From NCBI GenBank assembly GCA_907164885.2, contig OU015497.1:70526472-70590471 (forward strand): 64,000 bases of DNA. Reading direction: 5' to 3'. Below the pieces are notes generated by a model that was not told the DNA's origin, searched no databases, and saw nothing but the letters and a program-made list of their open reading frames with translations. Positions within the stretch are counted from its first letter, which is position 1, and each line of letters opens with the position of its first letter. The stretch is from Dolomedes plantarius. Its lineage: Eukaryota; Arthropoda; Arachnida; Araneae; Dolomedidae. A program made the translations under genes and the position numbers. Of this stretch, positions 10,695-21,786 are shown piece by piece.

Positions 10695-10703
10695 TTTATA
10701 AAA
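10695..10703 (+). promoter_or_regulatory. LTR TATA-box-like element
   Basis: TTTATAAAA about 15 bases after CACGTG in the 5' LTR, repeated in the 3' LTR. Related LTRs at 15653-16224 and 22713-23250 keep a TATATAA about 15-20 bases from a CATGTG/CACGTG motif, which supports function as a core promoter. Confidence 0.5.
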
Positions 10704-10782
10704 CTATCTGGTGTCTAAAATTAGACACACTCTGTAAGAATCGGTCTGTCATATAATCCCGGGCGGACGACTTGGAAAACTT

Positions 10783-10788
10783 AATAAA
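10783..10788 (+). terminator. LTR polyadenylation signal
   Basis: AATAAA about 85 bases downstream of the TATA-like box, present in both LTRs; it would mark the end of the R region. Confidence 0.5.
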
Positions 10789-10931
10789 ATGCCTTAGATT
10801 CAACTACGTATCTGGTTCCTGTGTCTGCGTTGGGAGTCTTTGCGGGAAAATGCTCGGTTTGTCATCATGTGTATCGGCGACGTAATCCACTCTGGCCTGT
10901 TATTTGTTCCTCCATGTCGCCTATATTTCAG

Positions 10932-10977
10932 AAGTCGGTAGGATTCGAACCTACGCGGGAAAATCCCAATGGATTTC
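10932..10977 (+). promoter_or_regulatory. Primer binding site with extended complement of tRNA-Ser
   Basis: Immediately after the LTR, AAGTCGGTAGGATTCGAACC continues into TACGCGGGAAAATCCCAATG and GATTTC. The reverse complement corresponds to the 3' half of a eukaryotic tRNA-Ser: anticodon-loop end, anticodon stem, variable arm, T arm (GGTTCGAATCC) and acceptor strand, without the CCA end. Ordinary primer sites cover about 18 bases; here about 45 match. The tRNA identity is from knowledge of tRNA-Ser sequence, not a search. Confidence 0.7.
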
Positions 10978-13900
10978 CAACGAAATAAGCGGGAGTACAT
11001 CGTAAAATTTTGTGCGCCTTCGACGCTCCTATTTTTTTTTCTCTCTTCTCTCGTCTTGCCGTGTGATGACCAGCAATTGCGGATTTAAATTCATCGTTCT
11101 TCTATCCGGATTTCAAAATGTGCTTTTTTTTTTCTTGCCGTGTGACGACCAGTGACTGCGGATTTGAATTCTTCGCGAGTATCTTCAACAAAAGTGTGCG
11201 CGAAATCGAAAGTTAATTTCCAACCATGTTCTCCTTAGTGAAAAGCGTTCTATCGTGCGGTGTTTTGTCAAACAGCGTGATCATCTTTTCTTTTTTTTAA
11301 ATAAAAATTTATTTTGTGTGTCTCACCAATGGTGCTACGAAGAAGAGAAAATGTTCCTGCATCAGCAACTTATTCCAGCTTTTGGATTTGCAGAAAAATA
11401 TGTAATAATCTGCGGTAAATCTTCACTAAAGTAAATTTATTTTGTTCCATATAATAAAATTCGGTCTTAAATCAACATAAAATTAAAGGTAAGACAGATT
11501 GTCAATGAAATTTTAAAAGTTCTTAGAATGTTAAATGAAAATTTGTGTGTAATGTTTAAATATTGGGATTTTAATGATATTGATACTCTGATACAATTAG
11601 AACAAATTTTAACGAAAATTAATAATGATTTTGCTTAATATAAATTTGATATAGTTAGTTATCTGGCTTCTGTAAACATGAATCGTATATATTTTTAAAA
11701 TGTTTTCAGTTATTTTTAATCATGAGGTACTTCTGTTTTCTCGTGCGTTATAAATTTGGTTTTGATTTTGGGGTTTGGTTTCAAGTGAAGGATTATAATT
11801 TAAGTTTTGTGTATTTAAATTTCATTGCTAGCCACATGAATATTTACTATATATAGAGATTATAAGATATTTGAATTTAAAGAAATTTTTGAGACTTATA
11901 TGTGATAAATTTATTATAAGTGTGTGTTTTTAGTGTAATTTTATAATATTTCCATGTTCTTTTTCTGATAATGAATATTTTAGTGTTTTAAGATAATTAA
12001 TGATCCTTGGTTACGTTAAACTGAAATATTAAATGAGTAAAGTAAAGTTACAAGTATCTAATTTAGCACGCAGTTCTGATTCGTCGCGGAGAAAAAAAAA
12101 ATAACGTAAATCATTTCAGTTTTCGAGCGCCGTTGTATTACATTTCGAAGGTCGCCTCCGTAATAAATTTGAATGCTCAGCATTAGTTTTGTAAACACGA
12201 TCACGAAACGAGCCGAACTTGTTTTGATTCATTTAACTTAGGATTTTTGCGGTTTACCCTAAATTTAAACATCTGATGCCTGTGGTTTTGGTTTTGGAAA
12301 ATATCTGCAGGGATAACATAGTAATTTTCAGACATCAAGAAAGTTTTATAATTTAAGTACTTTGACATATTACATTTGATGTTGAAACCTCGTAAATTGT
12401 TCTACGAATTTAAGTAAAGGAGATTTCCGGAGGTTTTAGTCGAAAGTTAAAATTCGTGTTACGGTGTTCATATAATCGGAACGTCTTTATAACATGACTT
12501 AGGGTGCCAAAAAACCACAATTGGATAATGGAAAAAACCATTGTATGTTATATTTGGTTCATCCGCCCCAGAAAATTCTCGAAATGGAAATAATGAAGAA
12601 TAATAAATAAGTAGAAAAAATAATATTATAATGAGAAATATGTTTTAAGATATTAAATACAAATGATGAATATTTTGGAACTTTACAGCGAGGATTCATA
12701 CCAAAATGTGATATAAGAAAAGAAAAATTAATTTTGGTTTATCGATTTCATGATTAACTTAATAAAACTGAGATGGGTATTGGTAAAAGAATTTTGATTA
12801 TTTGTGTCAATTAATAGAATAATAGTTTGAAATTTGAACATTAACATTAAATTATGGCAATTGATAGAGAATGTTAAGGTATTATTATTGTTATTATTGG
12901 TATTAGGAGTATTTTATTAGTGTGTGTTTAATACTTTCATATGTTGTGTATTTTGAATTCTATTGAATATAAAATTGATAGACCAAACTTTCACACTAAA
13001 CGAGATTCTGAAATTGTCCATGCTTGCAGGTTGAGATATTATAATGCACCAGAGAACTTAAAACTACACCAAGAATAATGACAAACATTAGATCCATTTT
13101 TCTTTCTTTTCTATGTGATGCTTAACATCATTATATATTTTTTTTAAATCGATATAATTAATTATGTGTTGTCCTACTAAAGATATATAAAAAAAAAAAA
13201 AAAAAAAAAAAACTGTCTAACTTAAACTTTCTTCTTAAGAATACTATTATGTGTGAATTTTTTTTTTTGGATCTCAATTTAAACACCGGCTATGACAACT
13301 CTACTTCTTTAACCTTTCATTAAATTTCCTATTTCTTGAAAAACACTTTCCTATCACCCAACTCTACAAGCGCGTTGGATGTCGTCCCAACTGTTTAAGA
13401 TCTTTGTTAATTTTTTTTACTATTTGTTTTTAATTCAACAACTCAGTCACTTAAAGTGCTGAAGACTATATGCTTGAGTAATGACTAAAACAGGGCTGGG
13501 ATGGCCACTCCTTTTGTCCTCCCATTTCTATATATTATACTCCCACAGGTATGACAACTGCACCTTTTCCTTTTTCTCCATCTGTGTACTATGCAAGATG
13601 CTGTTTTCCAACGCAGTCATATTCTGTCGGAGATTCACGGTTAGTCCACTGTACGGCTAAAAGTCTCTTCCTCCTTATTAGTCAGAGAACAATATGGAGA
13701 AAGAAAACCCACGTGTTACACAAACATAAACACAACCCTCACTGCTTAGAGGTAGAATTCAAAAATTTGAAACTAAGAGTTGGGGAACACATACAAGGTA
13801 CCTTCAAAGCAAGGAAATGGATCCACATAAACTTATAATAAATGTACAAAAATGAATAGTAGATAAATAATTTGAAAATAAAGTGAAAAATATTGAGAAT

Positions 13901-14997
13901 TAATAAATAGAGTTAGAATAAATATGAATAAGTATAATTAAAGAATATTGAATAGAATTTTGGAATGAATAAATATTGTCGAAATAAAATGAATATAAGA
14001 AATGATGAAATGAGAATAAGAAATATAAATGATATCGAAAAGAGATTTTTTTTGTTGATAATAAGTAATATTGAAATAAAGGAGATAATGGATATTAAGA
14101 AAAAATAATGAGATAAATAAAGATACGAAAACTAGATAATGAGTGATATGTTTTGTAATTTTTATGTACAATTGATATATTTGAAGTGTGATTTTATTAA
14201 ATCTTGTGATTTTTATTGAAAGTGTGATTTTTATTATAAACTGTGATTTTTGTTATGTAACTAAAGGACTAATTTTCTTTATATGTAAACAAGTCGAGAT
14301 AATGTGATATTTATGCATTCTACGTTTGTGAAGCAGAAATGACACAGCATTAAAAAGACTGTGATTTTTTTTTAAATTGGTGTTTTTTCCTCAACATACG
14401 AATGACTGCGAAAGGACTAAAAGTGTTGCACAGATAAATCATTACAAGATAAGTAAATAAAAAATTTTTTTTGGACTCACTCCATAGTAGTGAACGTTGA
14501 GGAAGAAGTTTTGAATTTTTCATCCTGTTATCAAAGTCAACTTCATTTACTTAATTTTTGTTTGTTTTTGATATTTTTATTACTATGTTTCGTTATTCTG
14601 TATTATTCAAATCGAGATGATGGTAGATATTGTATTAAATGTATGTTTCCAGTGAAAATTTTTGGTAGTCTACAAATTTTGGTTATGTTAATTGATTTTT
14701 TTTGAGATTTTGTTGTGTGGGGAGACGTCCCTATTCAACAGGTTTCAAATACATACTTATGTAGAATCTTCAATTTAATATTATGTGTCCTTCTTTTTAG
14801 TGATTTTATATATATTTTTCAGTAAATTTGATAATGTTGCTATGTCAGCTCATCACGTGATCTTTAAAAATGTTTTTCTTGCAATTTAACTTTAATTGAA
14901 CTTGATACGTTAACTTATTCCAAATTTTTTAATGCCCATTCTTCTCACTCATCTGAGTGAGTCTGCCCTCCAATGCAGGCATTGTAGGTCAGCCTCT
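10978..14997 (+). other. Internal region of LTR element, no retroviral genes
   Basis: About 4 kb, AT-rich. It includes a poly-A run at about 13188-13210 and several T-runs. Frames of 70-95 codons (such as 13551-13838) lack recognisable domains. No zinc knuckle, protease DTG, YXDD or integrase HHCC/DDE motif was found on either strand. Confidence 0.7.
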
Positions 14998-15013
14998 TCT
15001 CGGACGGGGGGGA
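14998..15013 (+). promoter_or_regulatory. Polypurine tract
   Basis: CGGACGGGGGGGAT a few bases upstream of the 3' LTR; the position and G-run fit a plus-strand primer. Confidence 0.6.
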
Positions 15014-15018
15014 TATTC

Positions 15019-15618
15019 TATAATATTAAAAACTAGTAATTTCTTAATTCAACAATCTTAACATTTAAAAACTATTAATTCCTCACTTTACTATTCCAAA
15101 TTACAAACCCTTTTTTAATTCCTTGAAATAGGTAATTTCCCTTGGGCATTCGTGTTAAAATCCAAGAGATATTCTAAATTTTAGCATTGTCATCCCAGTA
15201 AAACTTATATAGAAATCCCATAGTAATAGCCTTTGTAACCCCAGGCAATATTATTAAAGATGGCTGACTTTTTACCGAAATTAAGCTCGACGCGGCGTGG
15301 CTACCGAATTAGATCAGATCAGAGCATCAACAAATAACTTTTATCCAATCAAAATGTAAGTCACGCCTCTGTGTCACGTGATGGAATGACTTTATAAAAC
15401 TATCTGGTGTCTAAAATTAGACACACTCTGTAAGAATCGGTCTGTCATATAATCCCGGGCGGACGACTTGGAAAACTTAATAAAATGCCTTAGATTCAAC
15501 TACGTATCTGGTTCCTGTGTCTGCGTTGGGAGTCTTTGCGGGAAAATGCTCGGTTTGTCATCATGTGTATCGGCGACGTAATCCACTCTGGCCTGTTATT
15601 TGTTCCTCCATGTCGCCT

Positions 15619-15626
<8 letters not shown>
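15019..15626 (+). repeat. 3' LTR
   Basis: Same sequence as 10323-10930, with no difference found by eye over 608 bases. Followed directly by TA repeats. Confidence 0.85.

Positions 15627-15656
<30 letters not shown>
15625..15656. repeat. (TA)n microsatellite between opposing LTRs
   Basis: About 30 bases of TA linking the 3' LTR and an inverted solo LTR. Confidence 0.9.
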
Positions 15657-16215
15657 TGTAACATGGGAGACTGACACTTTCCCAATAGATATCGAAATCT
15701 CCCATGTCACGGTGAGAAGAAGATATTAATATTACAATTCACTCCATATCAAAACGACGCACTCGGCTTCTTACGGAAAAGACTTTATTACGTCTATTCA
15801 ACGCAGTTACATGATCCAAAAAGCGTACATGTACGTGATCCCAAACCTTATATAAACTTATCTCGTCATGTGATCATAGTAAGGTTTAATTGGTTAAAAG
15901 TTAGGAAAAGCGTGACAAATGCGCTAAAGCGTTTAATTTTCTACCCACGCCACGCAAGTTTAGTTTTCGATTAACAGGCAGCCATTTAATTTTTTCTCTA
16001 GAGGTTATTAGAACTTAGAATCAAAAGCGAAATTAGTTTCGAACGCCGCAGGGAATTTAGAATAATGTTAGATTTTAAAATGGAATTTAACGCGAATGCC
16101 CAAAGGGAATTACCTGTTTCAAGGAATTAAAAAAGGGTTTGTAATTTGGAATAGTAAAGTGAGGAATTAATAGTTTTTAAATGTTAAGATTGTTGAATTA
16201 AGAAATTACTAGTTT

Positions 16216-16224
<9 letters not shown>
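15653..16224 (-). repeat. Solo LTR, inverted, same family
   Basis: The minus strand begins TATAATATTAAAAACTAGTA, as in the full element, and diverges in the middle; it ends CCCATGTTACA. It has TATATAA (about 15850) and an AATAAA on the minus strand (about 15785). TA repeats lie on both sides, and no internal element sequence is attached, so it is a solo LTR of a related subfamily. Confidence 0.75.

Positions 16225-16268
<44 letters not shown>
16222..16268. repeat. (TA)n microsatellite
   Basis: About 45 bases of TA at the 5' edge of the inverted solo LTR. Confidence 0.95.
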
Positions 16269-16274
<6 letters not shown>

Positions 16275-16648
16275 GGAAATAGATGAAAGAGAATACCAGT
16301 AATAGCACTGAAGCTACTTGCAGCCAGGAACAAATAACATGAAAAGAAAAGTATGAAAGAGATTTTAGACAGTATCTCTTCGACAGCGGTGTCAATACTG
16401 TCTAAAAACCAATAGATTGATTCCGATGAGTATGATCTATACAATAAACACAGTCAGACACCGTACAATCCATGAAAAACAGAAGAATTAATTAAATATT
16501 GAATTAAGAGTTACTTAACCAAAGAACACGAATCTTGGCGCTAGACAGAGTGGAAGTTAAGAACATGTAATCGCAAGATGACTGACGTCACAAAACTTGC
16601 AACCATGGAGATTATGGATACTCAGATACTGACTTACTATGGTTACTG

Positions 16649-16649
<1 letters not shown>
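16269..16649. other. Unassigned 380-bp segment between TA arrays
   Basis: Bounded on both sides by TA arrays, like the LTRs of this window. The minus strand contains TGTTATTTGTTCCT, also present near the 3' end of the 608-bp LTR, so it may be a divergent solo LTR. Contains a short inverted repeat (TTTTAGACAGTAT...ATACTGTCTAAAA, 16360-16406). Confidence 0.35.

Positions 16650-16704
<55 letters not shown>
16650..16704. repeat. (TA)n microsatellite
   Basis: About 55 bases of TA directly upstream of an ACTAGC-type element. Confidence 0.95.
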
Positions 16705-16706
<2 letters not shown>

Positions 16707-16710
16707 ATCT

Positions 16711-17478
16711 ACTAGCTAACAATCCGTACTTCGCTACGGAGTACATTGAATTAAATACAACGGTCAATGTATGCAATCAATGCCAAACATATGTTAACAT
16801 ATATTTATAATAAATACGACGTTCAATGTATGCAATTGATGTAAAAATAGGAAAAAATATATTTATAAAGAAAACGTAACGGATATTTTTATAGACAAAA
16901 TAATGTAGAAGAAAATATTCAAATTAAATCTAATAGAACAGACTAAAGAATATAGTACAGTTAATATAGTACAGTTTGAGGAACATCTTTAATGTATTTT
17001 AATATTCTTTTGCATAATTTCCAATCGCCAGCCGCATTAGCAAGAAAAAAATATTTTCTTGTCTATTTCGTTGCTATGAACGTGGCGATAAACTAATTTA
17101 AAGTACCAGAAAAAGAAATCACGTGATCAGCATTTAATAAATCAAATTCTAAAAATTAATTTTTTAAAATCCCCAAAAATGAGAAAATGGAGGTAAAGAT
17201 TCGAATATATTTCATTTTAAAGGAATTTTTATGATCTTTTTAGTGCTACAAATTTTATAACCCTCAAATTATTATTTTAAATACAAACTTTAAAAAAAGT
17301 TACAAAAACAGATGAAAAATTTAATTTTTAAAAATCTAAGAAGAATTTTTCAAAAATCTTTCTTAGTTCACCCCTACACTTTAAGAAGAATCGCCCTGCA
17401 AAATTTCAGCCCTTTAGGTTCAGCGATTTGGTCTGTGCGTTGTATGTCAGTTAGTGAGTCAGTCAGTTACGGAACATA
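16711..17478 (+). mobile_element. ACTAGC-type element, second family, copy 1
   Basis: Starts ACTAGCTAACAATCCGTACT followed by TCGCTACGGAG and ends with AAAATTTCAGCCCTTTAGGT, then TCAGTCAGTTACGGAAC and TA repeats. The same sequence recurs at 61835-62628. It shares the layout of the minisatellite family (ACTAGC start, 'AAAATTTCA...' near the 3' end, TA tail) but has no minisatellite. No coding capacity. Confidence 0.7.
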
Positions 17479-17498
17479 TATATGTATATATATATATC

Positions 17499-18570
17499 CA
17501 CTAAAAAAACTTTTAAAAAGTAAAAAAAAAAAACGCCAAGCTTCAAAATAAAAGTTACGACTAAAAAATGGTGTGATATCGAATATCCAAGCTTATTAAG
17601 TTCTGGTACTTAATTTCCTAATCACGAATTTTTCACATCTAAGTGAAGTGGTTAAGCATGTCTTCTTGATAGAAACCCTTCTTCCCTAGACCAAACTCAT
17701 CATAACCTGTTTCTGAAAATGTAAGTTTTAAATATTTATACATACCAGGCTTGGCGGCCGTCTTTTCGTATTTGGAATAAATAAATTCTGTCTGTTGAAA
17801 CGTCGAAAGTATGTTATTTAGTTGTATAAATTATTCATTTTAGTTATTTATGCAAAATATGTGTGTCCTATTATTTGGTTACTTTTAAAATGAATGTAGC
17901 AGCAATTTTAAGATGGTCATGAATTATTCTATAAATTTGAAATTTATTTTCACATTGCAATTGGGCAAAGTAACTCCAAAGCATGGTATTCAAATTCTAT
18001 GTTGTTTAATGCAAAATTTTTTTCTTTCGGGAATGACAACATTATTTATTATTTTTCCTTCTAGCTAACTGTTTGTTTTGTTTGACATCATGCACTAACT
18101 TCAAATAGATGACTGATTAAAATGACTAATATTCCATTAAAAATCTGTTAAGAAATGTAATTGAGTCCCAGTGCTGATTAAATATGGATATAACACCATG
18201 TTTTGTCGTACCTTTTGTTGGAATGATGCTATAAACATACTGTCTAACAGAGCACCGAAGTGCGCAATTAAAATCTGAAATTGATGTTTTACATTCACTT
18301 TAACTATTTTATTTATTTTTTAAGCCGGCCGCCAAGCCTGGTATGTTTAAAAGTTTTCAGAAACAGGTTATGATGAGTTTGGTCTAGGGAAGAATGGTTT
18401 CTATCAACAAGTCATGCTTAAACACTTCACTTAGATGTGAAAAATTCGTGATTCGGAAATTAAGTACCAGAACTTAATAAGCTTGGATATTTGATATCAC
18501 ACCATTTTTTAGTCGTAACTTTTATTTTGAAGCTTGGCGTTTATTTACTTTTTAAAAGTTTTTTTAGTGG
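17499..18570. mobile_element. Fold-back element, copy 2
   Basis: Same ends (CCACTAAAAAAAC / GTTTTTTTAGTGG) and arms as 6571-7680; arms are about 17499-17760 and 18325-18570. The right arm has a deletion in the KYLKLKFSE segment, which breaks its open stretch, while the left arm keeps it with substitutions. Confidence 0.8.
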
Positions 18571-18842
18571 ATATCAGTTATTTTTTTTTTGAAATAGGTA
18601 AATAACCATTCACAAACTGGGCTGTTTTGTAGGCAAACAATTGCTTGATACCTGGAGTCTTATCATCAGTTACAAATGTGTCACTTTGTGAACTGAATTG
18701 GAGAACTTTTTTGTTTTTTCGAATCTCTGTAATAGGCCCGGTTGTTTTTTCGTTGTAATTGTAATTTGGATGGCATTTTTCTATTCTAGTCAATCTTTAT
18801 AAACACAATGGGAAATATCGTACTAAACACTATTTATACATC

Positions 18843-19596
18843 ACTAGCTGTTTGCCCGGCGTTGCCCGGGTATTTATTTGTCTCAATTTTTTTATTGCAC
18901 AGGAAAAGAAATGGATTTTACATATAGTATAAAATTTAAGTAATTCAATTTACAGGTATTTAAAAGTGAATACAGTATACAAATGATAAAGTAAAATTAC
19001 AAATTCACTCTATTATTAATTTAACTCTAAACTTGATTATAAACAACATTTTTTAATTTCCTATATTCCCCTCAGTGACTCCGAAATTATGGATTCGACT
19101 CTACTCTCGGTCATTTTGAACATTTTATATTCATCCTTTCTCCCCCCGTCTCCCCCTCCCAATACTGAGGAGGGCTGAACTCTCACTTAAACGGCATCGG
19201 AAGTGTCCCTATTCATCTGAGCGACCATGAAAACTACGTATTCGACACTACTCTCGATCATTTTTAACATTTTATACTCAACCTTTCTTCCCCCCTCCCC
19301 CGCCTTCCCAACCAATGCTGAGGGGGTCTGATCTTGCACTTAAGCGGCGTCGGAAGTATCACTATTAATGTCAGCGACACCGAAAACTATGGATTCGACA
19401 CTAATATTAGCCGTTTTCGATTATTTTTATATGTGCCCGCTGCCCTCCAGTGGTGCTAGGGATGTCTTCCCCCCCCCCCCCCAGTGTTTCCCGCGGGAGT
19501 GAGAACAACATCTGTACAAAATTTCATCTCAATCGGATGGACCGTTCGTTAACGCATAAAGGACACACACACAAACATTTTTTTTATATACATATA
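18843..19596 (+). mobile_element. ACTAGC/minisatellite element, copy B
   Basis: Same start and tail as copy A, with three minisatellite units (starting near 19072, 19218 and 19368). Its TA-rich 3' end is the left insertion site of the DD41D mariner. Confidence 0.75.
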
Positions 19597-20897
19597 CAGA
19601 GGCTGTTCGCACATTTTTTAGACGATTTTGGTAAGCAGTAATAAAAAATCATTTGCTGCAAAAGAAATAATTGCAATTGTACTATGTTTTTAAAAGTCAA
19701 AATTATAGTCTGCGGCTTGAAAGTTTTGTTTTTATTCAAAATGGCGTTTTTAACAAAGCAGTGGTTCGAAGGCTACATTTATGCTCTTTCCGAAGAGAAA
19801 TATGCATATTCCGTTATCCAAAAACGATGTGAGAGTCATGGTTTTGTGATATCTAAAGCGTGGATAGATAATATCGTCAACAAGAAAGGAAAAAAACGTC
19901 AAATTGGAGCCTCAAGTGGGACAAAAATTCCAAACAAGTATCCAAGGAAAAAACGGACATCTTCGACTATTGCAAAGGAACGTTGTTTAATGTTAAAAGA
20001 AAATCCCCCTAGTCAAATACAGTTACAAAAGCATTAAAATGCTCGGTGTACACTGTAAACAAAATGATAAACGTTGATTTAAATCTTAAGAAAGCGAAAA
20101 AACGCAATGTGCATCGTCTTCTTCCAAATCATATCGCTGAACGCAGGACACGCTGCAGAATTCTATATGAGAAACACTTATCCAAAGAAAACTGGAAAAC
20201 AATTGTCACAATAGATGAATCATGGGTGTATTTAAATGATTGCAACAAAAAAAGAGCCATTTCTTATCATAAAAGGGGAGAAAAAAATTTAAGTACATGG
20301 TTCAAAGAATCGAAAGAAAGTTTTTCTAAGGGATTCATGATTGTTGCTGGTTTTTCTTATAATGGCAAGTTAAAAATAAAGAGAGTGGGAAAAAATGTCA
20401 AGATTAACTCCAAATACTATCAGGAACATATTTTATCGCCAATTTTTCAGAATGAAATACCATCGCTTTACCCACAGTGCCATCAATCTGTGAGACTCCA
20501 TCAGGACAAAGCTAGCAGTCCCACATCAAAATCCACTGTAAATTTCCTAAAAGAAATGGACCAAAAAACTGGTATCAAGGCCATACCCTTCACTGATATC
20601 CCTACTAAATCTCGAGATGTATCACCTATGGATTTTTGTGCTTTCGGACTTTTAAAATCTGCATTATCCAAACGTCGTCCCAAAACCCTTACAGGACTCT
20701 GGAAAGCTATTCAGGAGGAATGGGATAGAATACCTCTTCTGACACTTCAAAAGGCATTATTATCCTGGAAATTGTTGTGTCGAAAGATAGTTCAGAATAA
20801 GGGATGTCAAATAGAACATTTAAAACACAAGAATTTTTTGTAATTTAGTTTTGTGAATACAATATACATCGTCTAAAAAATTTGTGAACAGCCTCTC
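19597..20897 (+). mobile_element. DD41D mariner-like transposon, nearly complete
   Basis: 1301 bases bounded by TA at 19595-19596 and 20898-20899. Terminal repeats of about 30 bases match: the left is CAGAGGCTGTTCGCACATTT, and the right on the minus strand is GAGAGGCTGTTCACAAATTT, both continuing TTTTAGACGAT. One transposase frame fills the interior with a single frameshift. The length and structure are typical of mariner-type elements. A second copy's end is at 1-50, so the family is multi-copy here. Confidence 0.9.
19741..20843 (+). pseudogene. DD41D mariner-like transposase with one frameshift
   Basis: About 367 codons. The N-terminal part (19741-20037) shows a helix-turn-helix region (KQWFEGYIYALSEEKYAYS, then ISKAWIDNIVNKKGKKR), a mariner-type DNA-binding domain; an upstream in-frame ATG at 19684 would only add a hydrophobic stretch, so 19741 is preferred. 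The catalytic part (20046-20843) has the first aspartate in TIDESWVY, the second in LHQDKASSPTS and the third in DVSPMDFCAF. There are 41 residues between the last two, unlike the 34 of classical mariners. One base is missing near 20020, shifting the frame; otherwise no stop interrupts it, so decay is recent. Flanking inverted repeats confirm the element. Confidence 0.85.
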
Positions 20898-20898
20898 T

Positions 20899-21786
20899 AC
20901 TAGCTGTTTACCCGGCTTTGCCCAGGTATTTATTAATCTAATTTTTTTACTACACATGAAAAGGAATGAATTCTACCTATAGTGTAAAATCTAAGTAATT
21001 TTATTTACGGGTATTTAAAAGTATATGTACAGTATACAAATGATAAAATAAAATTACAAATTCACTCTATTATTTGACTCAAAACTTCATTATAAAGAAC
21101 ACTTTTAGTTTCCTATATTCCTCTCAGTGACTCCGAAAACAATGGATTTGACACTACTCTCGGACATTTTTGATATTTCATTTTCCCCCCTTTCCCCCTC
21201 CTCCCCCAATGCTGATGGGGGGGCTGGACTTGCATTTAAACGGCATCAGTTGTGTCACTATTCGTCTTAGTGACCCCGAAAACTATGTATTCGACACTAT
21301 TCTCGGTCATTTTGGACATTTTATCCTCTCCCCCCCGCCTCCCCTCCAACGTTGATGGGGGGGGGGGGGTTGCTGAACTCTCACTTAAACCGCATTGGGA
21401 TTACCACTGTTCCTCTCAGCGACCCCGAAAACTATGGATTCGACACTACTCTCGGTCATTTTCGAGATTTTATATTCCCCCTCTTCATCCCCCCTCACCC
21501 CCTATGGTAATGGGGGGGGCTGAACTTGCACTTAAACGACATCGGGACTGTCACTATTAATCTTGGTGGCCCCGAAAACTATAGATTCCACAGTGATATC
21601 AGTCGTTTTCAATTATTTTTATATGTGCCCCCTGCCCCCCCTAGGGTGCTAGGGGTGTCTTATTGTGAATCTAAACCATTCTCGAATCATCTTAATCGGA
21701 CACACAAAATTTCAGAAAAATCAGTCCAGCCGTTTAGCAGTTCAGTGACATACTCGCGGACAGAAGAAATATATATATAAAAAGAT
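20899..21786 (+). mobile_element. ACTAGC/minisatellite element, copy C
   Basis: Starts ACTAGCTGTTTACCCGGCTT and has four minisatellite units (near 21124, 21267, 21414, 21562) with long G-runs. Its 3' end differs from copies A and B: AAAATTTCAGAAAAATCAGT followed by CCAGCCGTTTAGCAGTTCAG, a widespread invertebrate repeat tail. Confidence 0.75.

Larger units (their letters stand above)
10323..10930 (+). repeat. 5' LTR
   Basis: Begins TATAATATTAAAAACTAG and ends CGCCTATATTTCA. It contains CACGTG (about 10679), a TATA-like TTTATAAAA (about 10695) and AATAAA (10783-10788), in the order expected for U3-R in plus orientation. The canonical TG start is not visible, perhaps because the edge merges with the TA array. 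Confidence 0.85.
10323..15626 (+). mobile_element. Non-coding LTR retroelement (LARD-like)
   Basis: Two direct repeats of about 608 bases (10323-10930 and 15019-15626) that I read as identical enclose about 4.09 kb. The interior starts with a tRNA-complementary segment directly after the first LTR and ends in a purine tract (CGGACGGGGGGGAT) directly before the second, so priming sites for both strands are present. The interior has no gag, protease, reverse transcriptase, RNase H or integrase; the longest frame is 95 codons with no domain. The size fits large retrotransposon derivatives that depend on enzymes from another element. Identical LTRs imply a very recent insertion or gene conversion. 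Confidence 0.85.

Noticed and set aside
10932..10977. Functional tRNA-Ser gene
   Set aside because: Only the 3' half is present, antisense, directly at an LTR boundary.
10800..11000. 66-codon minus-strand frame repeated at 15496-15705
   Set aside because: It is the antisense of LTR sequence, repeated only because the LTR is duplicated.
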